64,000 bases of DNA from assembly GCA_964472305.1 (NCBI GenBank), contig CAYYJR010000016.1:41331-105330 (forward strand), in the 5' to 3' direction. A model generated the notes under the pieces. It did no database searches and was not told where the DNA came from. It saw only the letters and a program-made list of their open reading frames with translations. This document shows, in pieces, positions 41,646 through 49,986 of the stretch. The DNA comes from CAYYJR01 sp964472305. GTDB lineage: Bacteria > Armatimonadota > Hebobacteria > CAIYQO01. A program made the position numbers and the translations under genes. Position 1 is the stretch's first letter; each line of letters begins with the position of its first letter.

Positions 41646-44600
41646 TCACTGCACCTGAACTGCCGCGTCCGGTGCATATGTGTGCGTTTCCGACGGTTTG
41701 CCAGCTCGCAGTGTAACACTGAAAGGACCGGTGCCGGTGATGGTCTTGCCGGCCACCGCAATCCCCGCTTTCCCCTCATTATTGATTACGACGATCTCGC
41801 CGGTTTTATAGAAGCGGATCGCGCCGGCCTGGCCGCTGAAGCGCAGGTCGCCTTCCACGAACTGCACGGGGACGGAGTCGATGAAGACGTAATCCGTGGA
41901 GAGTGGTGTCTGCACCTTGACGGCATTCTGCGCCAGTGTGGTGAAAGTGGCCGGAGGATCGTTCGTTTTTAGCCGCGGGTAGAGTACCACACAGTATCCC
42001 TGCCCAGCAGGTTGATGTAAACGGAACAGCAGTTGCTCCTCGCTCAGCTTGCCGTATGGCAGTTTGGAGGCATCCTTCTCGTTGCCGTGGGGGTAATACG
42101 CCGGATCACTCGGCACCATGCGGATGTAAGGCTGGTTGATGTGTCCGTAGCTGCCTGTTTTCGGCTCGGTCTTGGCGGGAGAGGCAACAAATACATCCAT
42201 ATCGACCGGACACTGACCGGTGAAGTGGAAGTAGTTCTGCTCACGGTCCATGCGGGTGGCCAGGAACCACAGGCTCAGGTCCGTAGGCCGCGTGGGTTGC
42301 CCGGCGAAAGTGTCGCGCAGCACGAAGTAGTTGGGTCCCGCTGGATCAGCATCCTTCAGGAAGAGCATCTGGCGATACCAGGTGGTTAATGGGATCGTCT
42401 CAATGGGATTCGGATAATCCCAGTTCTTCCGTTCCTGCTCCGTCCAACTGCCCTTTGCCAGGTCGGGCAATTCATTGTAGAGTGCGCGCAGTTGATCGAC
42501 ATCGCGGCTGGCGCGTACATAGTCGGCCGCGGGGGAGAAAGCCGCCGTCTCCACTTTGCTCTTATACCGTTCGGAAACTTCGATTCGCCCATCGAATGAG
42601 ACGCGGTTACGCAGCCATGGACGACAGAACATCGGGAAGTAGCCGTTGCCGAAGTGCAGGTTGATGGGATGCCCCTTGGCATACAGCGTATAGGACATCT
42701 GGTCGGTATCCCACTCGTGATGTCCCACGCAATCGCCAGCCATCAAGGCAAAGTAGGTTTCATTCGGCGTCCCGAATCCGTGGCGGAAAAAGACGCCGTA
42801 ATCCGGGTAACGGATACTGTGGAGTTCGGGAACGACCTCGGGCACCATGTTGCCGCGTGTGTTCGCGGGCACCGTTTGATTCGCGCCCCACTGGAGCTGC
42901 CCGGCTAACGTGATATTCGTCTCCCGGAAACGCGCGATGACGCTCTCCAGCATCGCCGGCGTCATGCTCTGGTACGAGGTATTCCCGAAGGGGACAACCA
43001 CCCGGTGCCCGGTGAAGCGCACATCAGGCGGGGTGAGCCAGTCCAGGATGAAGCGAAAGGCTTCCTCGATGCGCGGGCCTTCGTAAAGCACGCCGACATC
43101 GGTCTTACGGCCCAGGCAATATTCCACGACGTTCAGCGATCCCAACGTCGCTCCCAGCGTGTAATGCGGGCATTCGAACCATGCTCCGCCGGGACGCGTG
43201 AAGCGTTGCAGATACTCGCGTGAATAGCTCAAGCAGTCGTCACCCCACGTCCGAAAAAGCGGATGATCGGGCACCAGCGTGATGACCATCGCCTGCGCGG
43301 CCTTCGCCATCGTCTGCATATTGGGATTGCCAAGATGGCTGCCGACACCCCAGGGGAAAAATCCCGGCGTTGCGCTCATGTATGCCTGGTACGCGCACAA
43401 TCGGCGCAGCACGGCGCGGTCTTCGCGCGACAGCACCAGCGTGTTGCCGTTCCATTCCGGCCAGACAGCCCGCACCTGCGACGCGCGATTGCGATAAGCG
43501 CTATACGTGCCCATCGAAAAATTCCCATAATCGCCTTGCGTGCGCATGCGTGTGAGATAGTCGCGCATCATCGCCAGCACTTTCACGCCTTCTGGTGAAC
43601 TCTGTTCAGGCCACTTGGCGTCCGCCAGCGGGTCAGGCCAGTTCAGAATCCAATCCTTGATCTCATCCAGTGGATGGCAGCCGAGTTTCGTGGTCATGCT
43701 GATCAACGATTGCAACTGCGCCTGCACCTCGTCCTCCGCCGGCGAAAGCATGATGCCGTAACAGCGCCGTGCAGTGTGCTCGGGCACGCCCAGCGTTTTA
43801 CCGGTATAGTTGGGACTCTGGGAATCGAATCCATCGGTGCTCCAGTCTTGCCGGTACAACTGCAGCGGTAACTTGAACTGCAGTTCCTTGTTGCGGGTCA
43901 CACCGACGCGCACGCTCATCGGGTGCCGCCAGTCCGCCGTATTCAGCGTTGCCAGGCCGACCGCATTTTTCCCCGGTTGCACAAAGCGCATATGATTGCT
44001 CACCCGCGGGCTGTATGACGGCCAGGACGGCAGATACAGATCATCACGGTCCTCATCATATTTCAATCGGTAGCCATACGTATCAAGTTGGTACCATGGT
44101 CCGGTCGCCTTGCGGAGGTCGCAATACTGGTCGCCTTTGCTCCCATTGGGAGTGCAGAGCGTGGAGAAAAACGCTTGCTCGGGCACGAATGTGCCGGTGT
44201 TGAGCGTGAAGAGATAATAGCGGTCGAAGTTATTCCACGTCTGCCCGCTGTCGCCGGTGTCCAATTCTTCCGAGATCACGATCATCGGACATCCCTGGAT
44301 GACGCGCGTATTGAAGGTCCAGTAGCCGGTATCGAAGAGATACTTCGTCTCGACTTCGGCGAAGAGCGGTCCGGCGGCAATGATCCGGCTTTCGTAAGAT
44401 TTGACGTTGAACGGTACGGCGAAGCGCCCTTTGCCGGTCCACCTGCCGGAAGGCAGTTGCACAGCCTGCAACGGTCCGGGCACCATTGTCGCCGGCATCG
44501 GTGGCGCAAAGTTTTTCTTACCGAGCAGCAACCGCACGCCCACGCCGGCAGTGGTGATATCCACCAGGCCGTCACGCTTCCGCACTCTGAGGTCTGTCGC

Positions 44601-44927
44601 CTGGCGCGCTTTACGGTGACGAACCGTATAGGTATTGGTTGCCATCGGCGCCAGGTCGGCAAAGAAATGCAACCGCGCGGACTGCACCCAAGTTGTTCCG
44701 GGCCAGCAGGTAACCTGCGACAATTGTACCGGCACCTCGCCTGCCGGCCCCTGCAGGCTGATCGCGTCAACGCGGCATTCGCCTTGCTTCGCCGTGATGG
44801 GATATTGCACCAACTCGTGCGACCAGGAGAGGCCGAGTGACTCCCGCAGGATGATATTTTCGATAGCCTGCGCGGGCATGGCAAGCACCATGGTGACGAT
44901 AACTATCAGCAGCAGGGATAATTTCAT
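41646..44927 (-). CDS. Very large secreted heparinase-like protein (paralogue 2)
   Basis: A 1093-residue exported protein with a clean signal peptide (MKLSLLLIVIVTMVLAMPAQA). It shares its plan with the 36163-40089 protein: IILRESLGLSWSHE near the mature start, RVIQGCPMIVISEELD, LDEIKDWILNWPDP before the toroid, then GHHEWDTDQMSYTLYAKGHPINLHFGNGYFP at the start of the beta-sandwich, and a C-terminal VEGDLRFSGQAGAIRFYKTGEIVV module. It lacks the extra ~200 C-terminal residues of paralogue 1. The ATG at 44927 is supported by GGAGG and by the signal peptide. It is probably a secreted lyase for uronic-acid polymers. A 292-base gap to the Gfo/Idh gene holds no obvious feature. Confidence 0.76.
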   Translation of the reverse strand: MKLSLLLIVIVTMVLAMPAQAIENIILRESLGLSWSHELVQYPITAKQGECRVDAISLQGPAGEVPVQLSQVTCWPGTTWVQSARLHFFADLAPMATNTYTVRHRKARQATDLRVRKRDGLVDITTAGVGVRLLLGKKNFAPPMPATMVPGPLQAVQLPSGRWTGKGRFAVPFNVKSYESRIIAAGPLFAEVETKYLFDTGYWTFNTRVIQGCPMIVISEELDTGDSGQTWNNFDRYYLFTLNTGTFVPEQAFFSTLCTPNGSKGDQYCDLRKATGPWYQLDTYGYRLKYDEDRDDLYLPSWPSYSPRVSNHMRFVQPGKNAVGLATLNTADWRHPMSVRVGVTRNKELQFKLPLQLYRQDWSTDGFDSQSPNYTGKTLGVPEHTARRCYGIMLSPAEDEVQAQLQSLISMTTKLGCHPLDEIKDWILNWPDPLADAKWPEQSSPEGVKVLAMMRDYLTRMRTQGDYGNFSMGTYSAYRNRASQVRAVWPEWNGNTLVLSREDRAVLRRLCAYQAYMSATPGFFPWGVGSHLGNPNMQTMAKAAQAMVITLVPDHPLFRTWGDDCLSYSREYLQRFTRPGGAWFECPHYTLGATLGSLNVVEYCLGRKTDVGVLYEGPRIEEAFRFILDWLTPPDVRFTGHRVVVPFGNTSYQSMTPAMLESVIARFRETNITLAGQLQWGANQTVPANTRGNMVPEVVPELHSIRYPDYGVFFRHGFGTPNETYFALMAGDCVGHHEWDTDQMSYTLYAKGHPINLHFGNGYFPMFCRPWLRNRVSFDGRIEVSERYKSKVETAAFSPAADYVRASRDVDQLRALYNELPDLAKGSWTEQERKNWDYPNPIETIPLTTWYRQMLFLKDADPAGPNYFVLRDTFAGQPTRPTDLSLWFLATRMDREQNYFHFTGQCPVDMDVFVASPAKTEPKTGSYGHINQPYIRMVPSDPAYYPHGNEKDASKLPYGKLSEEQLLFRLHQPAGQGYCVVLYPRLKTNDPPATFTTLAQNAVKVQTPLSTDYVFIDSVPVQFVEGDLRFSGQAGAIRFYKTGEIVVINNEGKAGIAVAGKTITGTGPFSVTLRAGKPSETHTYAPDAAVQVQ

Positions 44928-45235
44928 CTTCCGTCCTCCGATCATCGCGCGTGGTGAGCAGGGGGAATATCGTGTGGTGACAACGTAATTGAGCGTCTTT
45001 ATGCAAAAAAACCCATCCGAAAGGATAACGTAATCATATGCCGATCTGTCGAATCGAGCAAGACGTTTATGAGGGAAAATGAAATTCGATGGGGTGTTTG
45101 TCCTCGAGCAAAAGGCCGGTTCAGCGCGTCTGCCTGCCGCGATATGTCGAGACAAAGCGAGACCAAAACGCGAGATTCCGGTAGGACAAGCTTGTCCTGC
45201 CGGAATCCCGTGCGCGTGGGAAGCGAAGTTTCCGC
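44928..45235. other. Intergenic region with a large palindrome
   Basis: These 308 bases between two minus-strand genes contain the palindrome at 45174-45207 and no supported gene. Confidence 0.5.
45174..45207. repeat. 34-base near-perfect palindrome centred on AAGCTT
   Basis: Two 17-base halves are reverse complements with one G-T wobble and almost no loop. It lies 29 bases past the cysK stop (minus strand). It could be a cysK terminator or a REP-like element; a second small inverted repeat (GAAGCGAA...TTCCGCTT) follows at about 45220-45238. Confidence 0.55.
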
Positions 45236-46207
45236 TTACACGGTGTATTCTTCCCCAATGCCTTCGAACAAGACCGTGCTGAGGTAGCGCTCGGCGGCAT
45301 CCGGCAGCACCACGACCAGGGTGTTGCCGGCGAAGGCGGGGTCGCGCGCCAGACGGTCGGCGACGGCCACGGCGGCACCGCTGGAGATGCCGGCCAGGAT
45401 GCCTTCCTCTCTGGACAGGCGACGGGCGTATTCCACCGCGGTAGGGCTGTTCACCGTTTCCACGCGGTCGACAATCGACAGATCGAGCACGCCCGGCACA
45501 AAGCCGGCACCGATGCCCTGGATCTTATGCGGGCCGGGTTTCAGCACTTCTCCGGCACGGGTCTGCGTGAGGACCGGCGACTCTTCCGGCTCCACCGCGA
45601 CGGAGAGGATCGCTTTGCCTCGTGTCTGTTTGATGTAGCGCGAGACGCCGGTGATGGTGCCGCCGGTACCGACGCCGGAAACCAGTACATCGATGGCGCC
45701 GTCGGTGTCCGTCCAGATTTCCGGGCCGGTGGTCTGTTCGTGAATAGTCGGGTTGGCCGGATTCTGGAACTGCTGCGGCAGAAAGTACTTGTCCGGATCG
45801 GAGGCGACGATCTCTTCCGCGCGTGCAATTGCACCCTTCATGCCTTTGGCGCCTTCGGTGAGCACCAGTTTGGCGCCCAGTGCAGCCAGCACCCGCCGGC
45901 GCTCGATGCTCATCGTCTCCGGCATGGTGAGGGTGATGGGATACCCGCGCGCGGCTGCCACGAAGGCCAGCGCAATGCCGGTGTTGCCGCTGGTGGGCTC
46001 CACGATCTCCTTGCCGGGCCCCAGCGCGCCGCGCTGTTCCGCGTCCCAGATCATCGCCGCGCCGATGCGGCACTTCACCGAGTAGGCTGGATTGCGGCCT
46101 TCGATCTTGGCCAGCACCGTCGCCGTCGCACCCTGTGTGATGCGGTTCAGGCGCACCAGGGGGGTATGCCCGATGCTGAGGGAATTGTCCTCAAACCAGT
46201 TGCTCAT
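45236..46207 (-). CDS. cysK: Cysteine synthase (O-acetylserine sulfhydrylase)
   Basis: A 323-residue fold-type II PLP enzyme that makes cysteine from O-acetylserine and sulfide. The PLP Lys is in NPAYSVKCRIG (about residue 45), the phosphate-binding loop is EPTSGNTGIALA, the GVGTGGTITG glycine loop anchors PLP, and ISSGAAVA is near the C-terminus. It is preceded by a cystathionine gamma-synthase/lyase gene 102 bases upstream on the same strand, a pair also seen in reverse transsulfuration (mccA-mccB), so cystathionine beta-synthase activity is an alternative. Confidence 0.9.
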   Translation of the reverse strand: MSNWFEDNSLSIGHTPLVRLNRITQGATATVLAKIEGRNPAYSVKCRIGAAMIWDAEQRGALGPGKEIVEPTSGNTGIALAFVAAARGYPITLTMPETMSIERRRVLAALGAKLVLTEGAKGMKGAIARAEEIVASDPDKYFLPQQFQNPANPTIHEQTTGPEIWTDTDGAIDVLVSGVGTGGTITGVSRYIKQTRGKAILSVAVEPEESPVLTQTRAGEVLKPGPHKIQGIGAGFVPGVLDLSIVDRVETVNSPTAVEYARRLSREEGILAGISSGAAVAVADRLARDPAFAGNTLVVVLPDAAERYLSTVLFEGIGEEYTV

Positions 46208-46309
46208 CAGATGTCTCCTTTTCCGGCCTGTTGTTCCCGGATCAAAATACCGTTTATTGTTTTCCGGTCGGTTAACTCGGAAATATCATATCACGTCAAT
46301 TGACAGTTG

Positions 46310-47473
46310 TCAAACGGTGGCAAAGGCTTGTGCCAGATCGGCGGTCAGATCGTCGAGATGTTCAATGCCCACCGAGATGCGAATCAAATCTTCGGTGATC
46401 CCCACCGCGCGCCGCACCTCTTCCGGCATGGAGACATGCGTCATCGTCCACGGATGTTCGATGAGCGATTCCACCCCACCGAGCGATTCAGCCAACGTGA
46501 AGAGCCGCACGGCGCTCAACAGGCGGAACGCCTCTTCCTGTCCGCCGCGGACGCGGAACGAAAACGTGCCGCCACAGCCGGTCATCTGCCGTTGGGCCAG
46601 CGCATGCTGGGGATGGCTTTCCAAGCCGGGATGCAGCACGCGCGACACCTTCGGGTGTGCTTCTAGCCAGTGCGCCAGCGCCAGCGCGTTAGCGTGATGC
46701 GCTTCCATGCGCAAGGCCAGCGTCTTGATGCCGCGCAGCACCAGGAAACAGTCCTGCGGTCCGGCGCAGGTGCCCATCGCATTCTGGAAATAACCGATGC
46801 GCTCGGCGAGGGCATCATCATTGGTGATCACTCCACCGCCGACCACGTCGGAATGGCCGTTGATATATTTCGTGGTCGAATGCAGGACGATATCGATCCC
46901 CAACTCCAGCGGACGCTGGAAATAGGGAGACAGAAAAGTATTATCGCAGATAGTGATGAGCTTGTGGTTGCGGGCAATCGCCGCGATGGCTGCCAGATCC
47001 AGCAGGTTCATCAGCGGATTGGTGGGTGTTTCCGTCCACACCGCGCGCGTGTTGAGCCGGATAGCCGCGGTGAAGGCGTCCAGGTTGCGCAGGTTGACGA
47101 AATCGACCGCAATGCCCTTCTCGCGCAACTGGCTGACGATCAGGCGATACGAGCCTCCGTAGAGGTCATCATGGACGATCAGGTGGTCGCCCGGCTTGAA
47201 TTGCGCGAGCACGGTGGCTTCCGCCGCCTGACCGGTGGCAAAGGCAAATCCGTATGTGCCACCCTCCAGCGCCGCCAGGCAGTTTTCCAGTGCTTTGCGC
47301 GTGGGATTGCCGCTGCGTGAGTAGTCGAACGTTCCCGGCTGGTTGACGCCTTTGAACGCGAATGTGGAAGTCTGGTAGATGGGGGTCATTACCGCGCCGT
47401 AGGCGGGGTCTGGTCCCTGGCCGGCATGGATTGCCAGCGTTTCAAACCGCAGTGTCTGCGTGACCTGTTCCAT
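46310..47473 (-). CDS. metB: Cystathionine gamma-synthase/gamma-lyase family enzyme
   Basis: A 387-residue fold-type I PLP enzyme of the Cys/Met metabolism family. Marks: HAGQGPDPAYGAVMTPIYQTSTF at the N-terminus, YSRSGNPTRKALENCLAALEGG, VWTETPTNPLMNL, and the PLP lysine in LHSTTKYINGHSDVVGGG; the C-terminal part has SLGGVESLIEHPWTMTH. Members make cystathionine from activated homoserine and cysteine, or cleave it. The order with cysK fits either methionine synthesis or reverse transsulfuration; metB is a best guess. AAGGAGA precedes the ATG. A long structured leader and a strong promoter lie upstream. Confidence 0.85.
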   Translation of the reverse strand: MEQVTQTLRFETLAIHAGQGPDPAYGAVMTPIYQTSTFAFKGVNQPGTFDYSRSGNPTRKALENCLAALEGGTYGFAFATGQAAEATVLAQFKPGDHLIVHDDLYGGSYRLIVSQLREKGIAVDFVNLRNLDAFTAAIRLNTRAVWTETPTNPLMNLLDLAAIAAIARNHKLITICDNTFLSPYFQRPLELGIDIVLHSTTKYINGHSDVVGGGVITNDDALAERIGYFQNAMGTCAGPQDCFLVLRGIKTLALRMEAHHANALALAHWLEAHPKVSRVLHPGLESHPQHALAQRQMTGCGGTFSFRVRGGQEEAFRLLSAVRLFTLAESLGGVESLIEHPWTMTHVSMPEEVRRAVGITEDLIRISVGIEHLDDLTADLAQAFATV

Positions 47474-47596
47474 GAAATGTCTCCTTCTCGGTGTGTATCG
47501 GACATCAGGAGGAGACAACAGCGCCACCACGCACCAGCGCGATGGCGGTATTCCGGGTGGAGACGCAAGCCACGGCTCATTCGTGAGACCATCTTT

Positions 47597-47667
47597 CGAA
47601 AGTCACGCTTTCGCACATCGAAGGGATACCCCTTCAAGGCACCGTCGCCGTCTCCAGGCCGGTTGCC
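47597..47667 (-). promoter_or_regulatory. Three tandem hairpins in the 5' leader of the metB-like gene
   Basis: On the minus strand the leader contains three consecutive stems: 47638-47667 (about 10 base pairs with small bulges, GGC-ACCG-GCC pairing with GGC-CGGT-GCC), 47620-47635 (GAAGGG/CCCTTC, 4-base loop) and 47597-47613 (CGAAAG/CTTTCG, 5-base loop). They lie 30-100 bases past the predicted start of transcription and about 125-195 bases before the ATG. This looks like a cis-acting regulatory RNA, but it matches no riboswitch consensus that I can confirm. Confidence 0.5.
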
Positions 47668-47703
47668 ATCCCCGACGAGCGGAGAATTCCTGATGATGCA
47701 GAT

Positions 47704-47732
47704 AGGTTAACAAAGAAATAATGGGATGTCAA
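47704..47732 (-). promoter_or_regulatory. Promoter of metB-cysK
   Basis: On the minus strand a perfect TTGACA (forward 47727-47732), a 17-base spacer and TAACCT (forward 47704-47709). Transcription would start near 47697, giving a leader of about 224 bases. Confidence 0.55.
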
Positions 47733-47813
47733 GAGGTTGGCCGTGAATTCAGGTGGTGCCAACTCATGGCACTTGCAATGGCAGACGATGTCACTACCGC
47801 GGGCGGCTTTTCC

Positions 47814-47843
47814 TTGACAACAACGGACACCCCCCGATAAAAT
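47814..47843 (+). promoter_or_regulatory. Strong sigma70-like promoter of the biotin operon
   Basis: TTGACA (47814-47819, perfect), an 18-base spacer and TAAAAT (47838-47843, 5 of 6). Transcription would start near 47850, 83 bases before the bioB ATG. Confidence 0.68.
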
Positions 47844-47850
47844 CAGCAGT

Positions 47851-47871
47851 ATTGGCGTACCTGGCGCCAAT
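47851..47871 (+). promoter_or_regulatory. Palindrome at the presumed transcription start of the biotin operon
   Basis: ATTGGCG (47851-47857) and CGCCAAT (47865-47871) flank a 7-base spacer, directly after the -10 element. It could be a repressor operator or a 5' hairpin. It does not resemble the TTGTAACC-type BirA operator. Confidence 0.45.
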
Positions 47872-47932
47872 CAGCCGATATTGCGCAGGCGAATCCAACG
47901 CTGGAATAGACTGTCGCGAAAGACATCACTGT

Positions 47933-48850
47933 ATGCAGATTGCCGATGCGCTTACCCTGTATGACCTTCCCTTGACCGAGTTGGCCGCGCGAGCAGACCG
48001 CGTGCGACGCGATCACCAGGGGAATACGCTGGAGTTGTGCACCATTCTCAACGCCCGCTCCGGGCGATGTAGCGAGGACTGCCGGTTCTGCTCGCAGTCG
48101 GTCCAGTATGACACCGGTGTCCGGGAATACCCGCTGGTCGGCCAGGACGTGTTGCTGGAAGCGGCGCAGCGGGCACGCGAGATCGGCAGCGATCATTTTT
48201 GCATCGTCTCCAGCGGGCGCGCGTTGTCCGGCCAGGAGTTCGATGACGTGTTACGCGCCGCCGCTGAGATCCGTCGCCGGACCGGCATGGAGGTCTGCGG
48301 ATCGCTGGGATGCGTGACATATACGCAACTGGTACAGTTGCGCGAGGCCGGCGTCAGCCGCTATCAGCATAACTTGGAAACCTCGCGCCGTTTCTTTCCG
48401 CAAGTCGTCACCACGCACAGCTTCGACGACCGGGTGCGCACCGTGCGCGATGCCAAGGCGCTGGGCTTTTCTGTCTGCAGCGGCGGCATCCTCGGCCTCG
48501 GGGAGAGCCGCGAAGACCGCATCAGCATGGCACTGGACCTGAAGGCGCTGCGGGTTGATGTTGTGCCTATAAACGCGCTGATGCCGATCCCGGGCACCCC
48601 GCTGGCGAATCGAGAGCCGATCAGTCCGATCGAAGTGCTGAAAACAGTGGCGATTTTTCGGTTGCTGCTGCCGGACACAACCATCAAGCTGGCGGGTGGA
48701 CGCGAGAGCGTGCTGAAGGAATTTCAAGCTATGGCGTTCATGTCCGGCGCCAACGGCATGATTATCGGCGGCTACCTGACACAGCGCGGCCGTGCCGTCG
48801 AGGAGGATCAACGCATGATCGGGGAGATTCGCCAGGCATGGACGAACTAA
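47933..48850 (+). CDS. bioB: Biotin synthase
   Basis: A 305-residue radical SAM enzyme that inserts sulfur into dethiobiotin. The [4Fe-4S] motif CSEDCRFC is at about residues 43-50, preceded by TILNARSGR; CSGGILGLGE binds SAM; NALMPIPGTPLAN is a family signature. The [2Fe-2S] ligands expected at the C-terminal side include the Cys in VCGSLGCV and Arg in AGGRESV. ATG at 47933 gives the family N-terminus; its ribosome binding site is weak. First gene of a six-gene biotin operon; its end overlaps bioF by 13 bases. Confidence 0.93.
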   Translation: MQIADALTLYDLPLTELAARADRVRRDHQGNTLELCTILNARSGRCSEDCRFCSQSVQYDTGVREYPLVGQDVLLEAAQRAREIGSDHFCIVSSGRALSGQEFDDVLRAAAEIRRRTGMEVCGSLGCVTYTQLVQLREAGVSRYQHNLETSRRFFPQVVTTHSFDDRVRTVRDAKALGFSVCSGGILGLGESREDRISMALDLKALRVDVVPINALMPIPGTPLANREPISPIEVLKTVAIFRLLLPDTTIKLAGGRESVLKEFQAMAFMSGANGMIIGGYLTQRGRAVEEDQRMIGEIRQAWTN

Positions 48851-49986
48851 CCCGCTACCTCGCCGAGCGCGATGCGCAGCAGACGCGGAGAATGCTGACG
48901 CCGCTGGCCGGTCGTGCGCCGGGACAAGCCGCAATGGACAACCGCATATACGTGGATTTTTCGTCCAATGATTATCTCGGGCGCTCCACCCATCCGGCTA
49001 TCGTGGCGGCGGCCCATGCGGCGCTGGACCGTTATGGCGTTGGCGCCGGTGCTTCACGCCTGATGAGCGGCGACCTGACGATTAATCATGAGTTAGAGGA
49101 GGCGGTGGCGGCGTTCAAAGGCACTGAGGCCGCCCTTGTTTTTTCCTCCGGCTACCAGGCGAATACCGGCATCCTTCCCACCCTTGTTGATCGGCACGAT
49201 GTCATTTTTGCCGATCAACTCAGCCATGCCAGCCTGCTGGATGGCGCGCTGTTGTCGCGCGCGAAGCTGGTGCGATTCCGTCACAACGATCCCGAGGACT
49301 TAGCGGCATTGTTGGCCCGGCAGCGCGAACAATTTCAGCGAGCCCTCATTATCACGGAATCGATTTTCAGCATGGACGGCGACCGTGCACCCTTGGCGCG
49401 GCTGGTGGATTTGAAAAGACAGTACCGTTGCCGTTTATATGTTGATGAGGCGCATGCCACCGGGATATTCGGAGATCATGGCGCCGGCTGTGTGGATGAG
49501 GATGGATTGACCGATCAGGTCGAGTTCATCATGGGAACCTTCAGCAAAGCACTCGGTGGATTCGGCGCCTATCTGGCCGCGTCACGATTGGTCGTGGAGT
49601 ACCTTATCAATGCCGCCCGCGGTTTCATCTACACCACCGCGTTGCCGCCGATGGTGCTTGCCGCCAACCTGGCGGCTTTGCGTGTCTGCCGGGAGGAACC
49701 GGCGTTGGGCCGGATATTGCTGCGCAGAACGCGGGATTTTCGACAGGCGCTGCTCTCGCAGGGATGGACGACCGGGGGTGAGAGTCAGATTGTGCCGGTG
49801 ATGGTGGGCGAGAGCGCACGAGCGCTGCAATTATCCGCCGCCCTGGCCGAAAAGGGTTTCCGCGTGCTGGCGGTGCGCCCGCCCACCGTGCCGGAAGGCA
49901 CCGCTCGTTTGCGCCTTTCCCTTTGCGCCGCGCATACTCCCGCCCAGCTCGATGCCGTGTTGGAGGCTTTCCGTGCACTCGCGTAA
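48838..49986 (+). CDS. bioF: 8-Amino-7-oxononanoate synthase
   Basis: A 382-residue fold-type I PLP enzyme that condenses pimeloyl-ACP (or -CoA) with alanine. Marks are FSSNDYLG, ALDRYGVGAGASRLMSGD, VLFSSGYQANTG-like (here ALVFSSGYQANTGILP), YVDEAHATGIFG and the PLP lysine in MGTFSKALGGFGAYLA; C-terminal RPPTVPEGTARLRLSL is typical. The family also includes KBL and serine palmitoyltransferases, but the operon fixes the role. It overlaps bioB and bioH. Confidence 0.94.
   Translation: MDELTRYLAERDAQQTRRMLTPLAGRAPGQAAMDNRIYVDFSSNDYLGRSTHPAIVAAAHAALDRYGVGAGASRLMSGDLTINHELEEAVAAFKGTEAALVFSSGYQANTGILPTLVDRHDVIFADQLSHASLLDGALLSRAKLVRFRHNDPEDLAALLARQREQFQRALIITESIFSMDGDRAPLARLVDLKRQYRCRLYVDEAHATGIFGDHGAGCVDEDGLTDQVEFIMGTFSKALGGFGAYLAASRLVVEYLINAARGFIYTTALPPMVLAANLAALRVCREEPALGRILLRRTRDFRQALLSQGWTTGGESQIVPVMVGESARALQLSAALAEKGFRVLAVRPPTVPEGTARLRLSLCAAHTPAQLDAVLEAFRALA

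Noticed and set aside
47500..47560. T-box antiterminator-like GTGGTGGCGC in the same leader
   Set aside because: It departs from the GGGTGGNACCGCG consensus and no specifier stem I or terminator could be found.
47597..47700. SAM-I riboswitch suspected because GGCAACC and GGTGCC occur in the metB leader
   Set aside because: The two segments pair with each other in one hairpin, and the GAGGGA and GAAxCC parts of the SAM-I core are missing. A covariance-model search would decide.
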